From: Desulfovulcanus ferrireducens
GTDB taxonomy: Bacteria; Desulfobacterota; Desulfovibrionia; Desulfovibrionales; Desulfonatronovibrionaceae
Assembly: GCF_018704065.1 (NCBI RefSeq)
Contig: NZ_JAGUQP010000028.1
Coordinates: 1 to 40,222, forward strand
Length of the DNA: 40,222 nt
Direction of reading: 5' to 3'
Shown here: positions 35,310 through 40,222 of the stretch, piece by piece
Layout of the letters: every line of letters starts with the position of its first letter
Position numbering within the stretch: position 1 is the stretch's first letter
Position numbers and translations under genes: made by a program
Notes under the pieces: model-generated
What the model was told of the DNA's origin: nothing
The model's input: the letters and a program-made list of their open reading frames with translations, nothing else
The model's database searches: none

Positions 35310-35773
35310 GTCCCCTTACCAACTGGTGTTTCATTTTGGACGGGCCGAGGTTTAAGCTGCTGGGTGATTCATTTTGAGGGCTGTTTGCCTGTCGAGGCCA
35401 TGGCAGCGCGAGGGGAAATGACTCTGGCTTATGGTCCCCGCTGAAACCAGTGGGGCTTGTTGACCCGCGAACCGGAAAACAGCCTTTTGCCGTTGTCCAG
35501 TTAAGGGCTGAAAACCTGGACAAGACTGCCTTTAACCTGGTTGGCTTTCAGACAAAACTCACCTATCCGGAGCAAAAAAGGGTCTTCAGGCTCATTCTGG
35601 GCTTAGAGGAGGCAGAGTTTTTGCGCCTTGGGAGCATGCAGAGGATTTTTTATGTTAATGCACCCGAGGTTTTGACTCCGAAGCTTATGCTTAAAAAAAG
35701 CCAAATATATTTTTGCCCGGACAGATTACCGGGGTTGAGGGATATCTGGAATCCGTTCCTAAGCATTTCTTCT
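35310..35773 (+). pseudogene. trmFO: trmFO remnant (tRNA m5U54 methyltransferase, folate-dependent)
   Basis: Pieces of the TrmFO C-terminal half appear in order but in three frames. [19 protein letters not shown] (from 35373) is in one. [18 protein letters not shown] and [17 protein letters not shown] with [10 protein letters not shown] are in a second (about 35444-35715). [12 protein letters not shown] (from 35719) is in a third. The first switch falls in a C-run near 35435 and the second near 35714. The N-terminal FAD-binding part is absent. With no intact copy in the window, this is a decayed, truncated gene; the organism may have another copy or have lost the modification. Confidence 0.85.
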
Positions 35774-35794
35774 GAAATCACATCCCTAACCTTT

Positions 35795-36110
35795 TACTCT
35801 CTTATCTTCGTACTCCTCTCCCCTTACAAATTCTTCTCCAAGGAAACATATTTTTCTACAGTCAAAAACGGTCAGGTATCCAGCACTTGTCACATTTATC
35901 TATACAGCTCCATGTTTGCTCAGGCCTTTCTGAACGGCTGTCTTTAGGTCTTTATGCAATTTTAACTCAATAACTATTTTTTTAAAGCCCTCCTTAGTCT
36001 TCTGTATGGGCAAAATAACAAGCAGGTCTGTCCTTTTCCTTCCGGGTCATATTCACTTAATCTTTCCACAGCTATTAACTATCCGTAGCAAAAAGCTCCG
36101 CTGCAAGGGA
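35795..36110 (-). pseudogene. Remnant of a PD-(D/E)XK nuclease/AAA-ATPase-type protein (C-terminal end)
   Basis: On the minus strand, in broken frames and in order: SFLLRIVNSCGKI, then YDPEGKGQTCLLF, then [20 protein letters not shown], then [13 protein letters not shown], then [12 protein letters not shown]. This is the layout of the nuclease-like tail of a family of AAA-type ATPases, which reads roughly RIVNGGGRI, GRGRTDLL, IVIELK, GLEQTxxYMDxC and GHLVIFDR. Stops and frame changes interrupt it, so it cannot be functional. Family identity is by motif recall and is less certain than for trmFO. Confidence 0.65.
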
Positions 36111-36806
36111 TAGAATTTTATGGCGTATGATGCAGTACTGATAGTGTCCATTCTTGTTGGATCTTTTGAATCCCTTACGTCTTATGATAAGTTTTTTTAC
36201 AAATAATTTAAATAGATTGCATGTGTCTAGACTGCAATTTATTCTGTATTGATGTCAGGTATTAAGAAATATTTAAATTAATGGTTGACAAATTTTGATA
36301 ATTGGTTAAGGCGTGATGTATAATAGTAATTTTTTTATTTTTTTTCATATAAAAATTTTTATAATAATATGTAAAAACGTACTCAAACCTCTTTTTATAA
36401 CTGTCTTATATGTAATAATTTTTGATAATATTCATAGCGAAAAAGATATGTTCTTCATCGTATAAATTATTTATAATCGCTAAATATACTATAGATAGAT
36501 TTAATATAAATCAAAAATTATTAGTTGTAGTGTCTATGGGTTTAGATTAGCAAAGAGTTATATTTATATTATTGTGGGGCTGACCTCTTTATCTCCGAAC
36601 TTTTGCATACATTTGTGTAAGGTATATTTATGTTTATGGATTTGGCTACAGGGTCTTCACTGTCTTATCTGGGTATTCTGTGACAACTGTAGCCTGTTAA
36701 CGCTAAAAGATTATCAAGCTGACTCTTTGGGCCGAATTTGGCGCAGCTTGTCTATACGCATCGAAAATGACTTTAGAAAAGGGTGTATCCGCTGGTTACC
36801 TTGATT
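36111..36806. other. Very AT-rich gene-free region
   Basis: From about 36180 to 36570 the sequence is dominated by A and T runs, clearly richer than the surrounding backbone. No gene is supported; the one open frame (36574-36804, plus) encodes a Cys/Leu/Trp-rich peptide without a ribosome binding site. It holds an orphan promoter candidate at 36295-36324. Such stretches often lie at the edge of acquired DNA, here next to the RHS gene. Confidence 0.55.
36295..36324 (+). promoter_or_regulatory. Orphan sigma-70 promoter candidate in the AT-rich region
   Basis: TTGATA (5 of 6 to TTGACA), an 18-base spacer and a perfect TATAAT. The next supported gene on this strand begins at 37053, so a transcript would carry about 720 untranslated bases or encode a non-coding RNA. 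In AT-rich DNA chance matches are frequent. Confidence 0.4.
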
Positions 36807-36807
36807 A

Positions 36808-36884
36808 CGTCATTCTGAGCGAAGCGAAGAATCTCGTTTGCTACGTTAGAGATTTTTCGGTCGTTTCGCTCCCTCAGAATGACG
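36808..36884. repeat. Palindromic hairpin repeat (CGTCATTCTGAG type)
   Basis: Perfect 12-base ends CGTCATTCTGAG (36808-36819) and CTCAGAATGACG (36873-36884), continuing inward as GCGAA / TTCGC and GAATCTC / GAGATT-like pairs. The whole 77 bases can form a hairpin. Single arms occur at 21806-21833 and, diverged, at 443-472, so it is a dispersed family in this genome. Confidence 0.82.
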
Positions 36885-37052
36885 AGGAGTGGAAAATATT
36901 TTTGGATTGAAACAACTTGCGGAAACACCTTTTAGAAATAGTTTTTAGGCATACAGTTTTGTCGTTGACAGGCTGGATTGTCGAGCGGGTTAACCTATAA
37001 AGATGATCCGGTTTAGCGCTTTAGGCAAAGACATTAAGGAAACAAGGGGGGA

Positions 37053-40000
37053 ATGATGCTTAAGGTGAAAACGGCTTTTTTTGTGATTTCGTTTCTTTGT
37101 TTATTTGTGCTTCAGTTAGGGACCAGCTGGGCTCATTCCATCCCCGGACCTGAGGCGGACCGACACAACACGGTTTATTCATACAACATCTCTGAAGTTG
37201 CTTTGGATGCAAGCAAACAGTTGCATGTGACCATAAACGTCTACATGTGCCCATACTGCAGCCCGTACAATAACTATGTGAAGGTTAACGTCGTGGGTAT
37301 TGGGACCAAATATACACGAAACACGCCGGTAGGAACCACATGCACCCGTAGTTTTATCTTTGACGCGTCAAGTTTGAAAGTCGGAGACATAGTCCAGATT
37401 AAATCGGACGTGTGGTGCGAGTGGTGCGGCCATTGGCGAGACAGCAAGACGTTTAAGGTCGAACAGAAGATAGTCGAAATGCCCGGGCTGGGCTATAAAT
37501 GCAACATGACTCTTGTCGAGATAGGCTCATTCGTAAATGTAGCCAATGGAAACCTTTTCTACTCTCGCCAGGTATCCCCGAATCCTAAGTTACCCTTGAC
37601 ACTCAATTACAACAGCCGCTCGAACCGGCAGAGCCGTTTTGGTTTTGGCTGGAATGACAGCGCAGACATTCGCCTTGTCAGAAAAACCGATGGTACGATC
37701 ATCTTAATCGACGCGGATGGGAGGGAAGAAAAATTCTCTTCAAATGCCAATGGTACTTTCTCTTCGCCACCAGGGAACCATGACTCTCTCAAATTGAACA
37801 AACAGGTTCTGTTTTCGGACGACATGGAAAACGGCAATGGATCATGGGCCGCAGACGATCCGTGGGGGCAAGTCACTTCACGTTCGCATAGTTCCAATAC
37901 TTCATGGACGGACAGCCCGAACGCTAACTATTCCAACAGCGTTCATAAGGCATTGACATTGGAGTTGGACCTTTCCAATACAGCAGTAGCCAGCATGACC
38001 TTCTGGCATACTTTTGCCTTGGAAAACGGCTACGATTTCGGCTACATCGAGATTTCTAAAGACGGCGGGGCCAACTGGACTTTGCTCAAGAGCTATACTG
38101 GGTACCAGAACGACTGGGCCAAGCAAACCGTCAGCCTCAATAGTTATGCCGGGTTATCCAACTTGTTGTTGCGGTTTCGTTTGATTACAGATTCAAGCGT
38201 GACATATGATGGCTGGTATATTGACGACGTCGAAATCAGTGGTGGCAGTAGTTACCAACTTTACCGAAAAAGAGGTAGTATTGTCTGCTTCGATCAAGAC
38301 GGTAAACCTTATCGAATCGAAGATAGGAATGGCAACGCAATAATTTACACCTATGATGAAGATAAGCTGTCAGCCATTACCGGGCCAGACGGAGATGTGT
38401 TGTATATTAGCAATGATTCTAACGGTCGCATCACCCAAATCAGCGATGCCACCGGCCGGGTAACAAGTTTTACCTACGACGCTGACAACAACCTGACCTC
38501 CATCACCAACGCGGCGGGCGACACCTGGAAGTTTGCTTACGACGGTGTCCACAATATGATAGCCAAAACCGACCCGCAGGGTCAGACAACCCAATACAGC
38601 TATGACAGCGACGACCGGTTGCTGGGCTCCACCGATGCCGCCGGCAATAACCGCACTGTGGAATATGTAAGTGATGCAGTAACAAGAGTCACTGATCCGG
38701 CTGGCAATACCTCGGAGTACACCTACAATAATTCCCTGAATGTCATCAGAAAGGTGGATGCTTTAGGCAATATCACGGAATACACCTGGGACGCTGACTT
38801 GAACAAAATCAGCGTTACCGATGCCTCCGGCACGATCACTTATAGCTATGACAGCTTCGGCAACATGCTATCCAGGACTGATCAGAGTGGCAGCACAACC
38901 AGCTATACCTATGACGCCTTTGGCAATATTCTCACCATTACCGATGCGCAAGGCAACGTCATCTCCAATACTTATGACGAAAAAGGCAACCTGATATCGA
39001 CCACAGATCCGGCGGGCAACACCACCACCTACCAGTACGATGCCAAAGGCCGTATTATAAGCGTCACCGATGCCAATAAGCGGGTGACAACCTTCGGCTA
39101 TGACGCAGCAGGCAACCTGATCACCATAACCGACCCCATCGGCGCTACCATCACTATGACCTATGATGCGGCGGGCAACATGGTGACCATGACTGACCCG
39201 ACAGGCAACATAACCACCTTTACCTATGATGTCCTTAACCGGCTCATCACAATCACCGACGCCAAAGGCAATGTGACCACCTACGGGTATGACAAACTCG
39301 GCAACCGGGCATCAATCACTGATGCCAACGGCAACACGACCTTGTTTACATACGATCACAAAGGCAGGGTTACCAAAATTGTTAACGCCCTGGGGCATCT
39401 CACTGTTTTTACTTATACCGATGCGGGTTGCCCATCTTGCAGTGATACCGGCAAGAACAGTCCCACATCCATCACCGACGCAAATGAGCAGACAACGATA
39501 TTCAAGTATGATGCCTTGGGGAGGTTGATACAGGAGTCCGACCCTCTGGGCAAATGGGTCTCCTATACTTATGATGCTCAAGGGAATCTCATCTCCCGGC
39601 TTGATGCCAAGGGTGAAAGGACCAGCTATACTTATGACGCCTTGGGCCGGTTGCTGAGTATAACCTATCCTGATGATTCCACCACCTCGTTCAGCTACGA
39701 TGTCAAGGGCAATGTGATCACGGCCAGTAACCAGCATATTGGTTATGCCATGGAATACGACAAGCTGGGCCGATTGACCAGGATCACTGATTCCTACGAT
39801 CGGACCATATCATATAAATATGACGCGTTAGGCAACCGGGTGCAAATGACTATGCCGGACGGTGAGTTAGTGACCTATGAATACGATAAAGCTAATCGTC
39901 TGTCGAAGACAGTCGGTTTCGCCGGCAGTTTCGGCCTTGACTACGATGAGCTGGGCAGAAGGACCAGCTTGAGATATCCCAACGGCGTCACGACCTCCTA

Positions 40001-40222
40001 TACTTACGATACTGTCGGCCGTCTGGTGGATTTGTTGACCAAAAACGCTAAAGGTGACATTTTAAGCGCATTCTCCTACACCCATGACAAGGTTGGCAAT
40101 CGTCTGACCAAGACAGAGAGTTATAAGCACCATCACCATAAACATAAGCGTTACGAATATACCTATGACAGTATCTACCGGCTGCTTGAGTCCATGCCGG
40201 TCACAATCAAGAAACACAAGGA
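37053..40222 (+). CDS. Secreted RHS/YD-repeat protein, 3' end beyond the window
   Basis: The frame stays open for 1056 codons from the ATG at 37053 to the window edge. It has a signal peptide (about 1-29, VISFLCLFVLQLGTSWA), then a domain of about 120 residues with paired cysteines (MCPYCSPY, WCEWCGHW). A DUF6531-like RHS entry (NPKLPLTLNYNSRS, FGFGWN) follows, then a jelly-roll insert (about 255-405, FGYIEISKDGGANW, LRFRLITD, DGWYIDDVEI). More than 25 YD repeats (YTYDAxGN/xITDAxGN) come next. A GCPSC motif interrupts them near residue 793, and a His-rich KHHHHKHK lies near the end. RHS proteins form a shell holding a C-terminal toxin or adhesin, which lies outside this window. GGGGGG lies a few bases before the start. 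Base composition is GC-richer than neighbours, suggesting transfer. Confidence 0.9.
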   Translation, partial: MMLKVKTAFFVISFLCLFVLQLGTSWAHSIPGPEADRHNTVYSYNISEVALDASKQLHVTINVYMCPYCSPYNNYVKVNVVGIGTKYTRNTPVGTTCTRSFIFDASSLKVGDIVQIKSDVWCEWCGHWRDSKTFKVEQKIVEMPGLGYKCNMTLVEIGSFVNVANGNLFYSRQVSPNPKLPLTLNYNSRSNRQSRFGFGWNDSADIRLVRKTDGTIILIDADGREEKFSSNANGTFSSPPGNHDSLKLNKQVLFSDDMENGNGSWAADDPWGQVTSRSHSSNTSWTDSPNANYSNSVHKALTLELDLSNTAVASMTFWHTFALENGYDFGYIEISKDGGANWTLLKSYTGYQNDWAKQTVSLNSYAGLSNLLLRFRLITDSSVTYDGWYIDDVEISGGSSYQLYRKRGSIVCFDQDGKPYRIEDRNGNAIIYTYDEDKLSAITGPDGDVLYISNDSNGRITQISDATGRVTSFTYDADNNLTSITNAAGDTWKFAYDGVHNMIAKTDPQGQTTQYSYDSDDRLLGSTDAAGNNRTVEYVSDAVTRVTDPAGNTSEYTYNNSLNVIRKVDALGNITEYTWDADLNKISVTDASGTITYSYDSFGNMLSRTDQSGSTTSYTYDAFGNILTITDAQGNVISNTYDEKGNLISTTDPAGNTTTYQYDAKGRIISVTDANKRVTTFGYDAAGNLITITDPIGATITMTYDAAGNMVTMTDPTGNITTFTYDVLNRLITITDAKGNVTTYGYDKLGNRASITDANGNTTLFTYDHKGRVTKIVNALGHLTVFTYTDAGCPSCSDTGKNSPTSITDANEQTTIFKYDALGRLIQESDPLGKWVSYTYDAQGNLISRLDAKGERTSYTYDALGRLLSITYPDDSTTSFSYDVKGNVITASNQHIGYAMEYDKLGRLTRITDSYDRTISYKYDALGNRVQMTMPDGELVTYEYDKANRLSKTVGFAGSFGLDYDELGRRTSLRYPNGVTTSYTYDTVGRLVDLLTKNAKGDILSAFSYTHDKVGNRLTKTESYKHHHHKHKRYEYTYDSIYRLLESMPVTIKKHK

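Noticed and set aside
36574-36804. 76-residue plus-strand open frame rich in Cys, Leu and Trp
   Set aside because: No ribosome binding site, odd composition, ends at the palindromic repeat. Most likely chance.
36965-37001. TTGACA...TATAAA promoter just upstream of the RHS gene
   Set aside because: The spacer is 25 bases, too long for sigma-70.
36890-37050. Cyclic-di-GMP riboswitch before the RHS gene
   Set aside because: Some GGCAAAG-like words occur, but the paired stems of the GEMM motif are not present.

Overview
The window reads as a chromosomal segment of a motile, Gram-negative, AT-leaning bacterium. It is most likely a deltaproteobacterial sulfate reducer (Desulfovibrionales-like). 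That is inference from gene content and order (LUD protein-dnaE-queD-dtd, a stand-alone BioD-like/DRTGG phosphotransacetylase-type protein, CgeB-type glycosyltransferase, FliK-FlgD-FlgE, flaG/flagellin, an APS-kinase-like protein), not from any marker such as rRNA. No rRNA, tRNA, CRISPR array or intact insertion sequence was seen.

Layout. 1-534 is gene-free. 535-5603 holds housekeeping genes: a LUD-domain protein, DNA polymerase III alpha (dnaE), queD and dtd. 5728-10494 is a signalling and motility block: a response-regulator/PP2C phosphatase, an RsbW-like kinase and a STAS antagonist (a complete partner-switch set), then FapA/DUF342, MotA and MotB. 10567-13705 holds two glycosyltransferases. 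13825-19451 is flagellar: fliK-flgD-flgE, a bidirectional terminator, convergent flaG with a near-consensus sigma-28 promoter, then flagellin. 19572-22852 holds rnc (minus), the BioD/DRTGG protein (plus), rnhA and a small membrane-anchored protein (minus). 22916-27426 is a minus-strand MacAB-like ABC export operon led by a phosphomannomutase/phosphoglucomutase. 27657-30103 holds hflK-hflC and queF. 30127-32064 holds a phosphotransferase gene lying between two copies of a 315-bp foldback (long-palindrome) element. 32097-34710 holds an APS-kinase-like gene, miaB and a bifunctional-nuclease-family gene.

34711-37052 is a gene graveyard. It contains a piece of a third foldback element, a frameshifted trmFO remnant, a frameshifted remnant of a PD-(D/E)XK-type nuclease/ATPase on the opposite strand, a very AT-rich stretch with a good orphan promoter, and a hairpin repeat. 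From 37053 to the end runs the start of a large secreted RHS/YD-repeat protein of visibly different (GC-richer) composition, cut by the window edge.

A second layer runs through the spaces between genes. Many intergenic stretches are degenerate tandem repeats of about 7 bases (one of 9). Several run into coding sequence and appear to have supplied the first or last residues of proteins. The strongest leads for novelty are these heptad repeats, the foldback elements framing the phosphotransferase, the divergent APS-kinase-like/phosphotransferase pair, and the unusual N-terminal half of the RHS protein.
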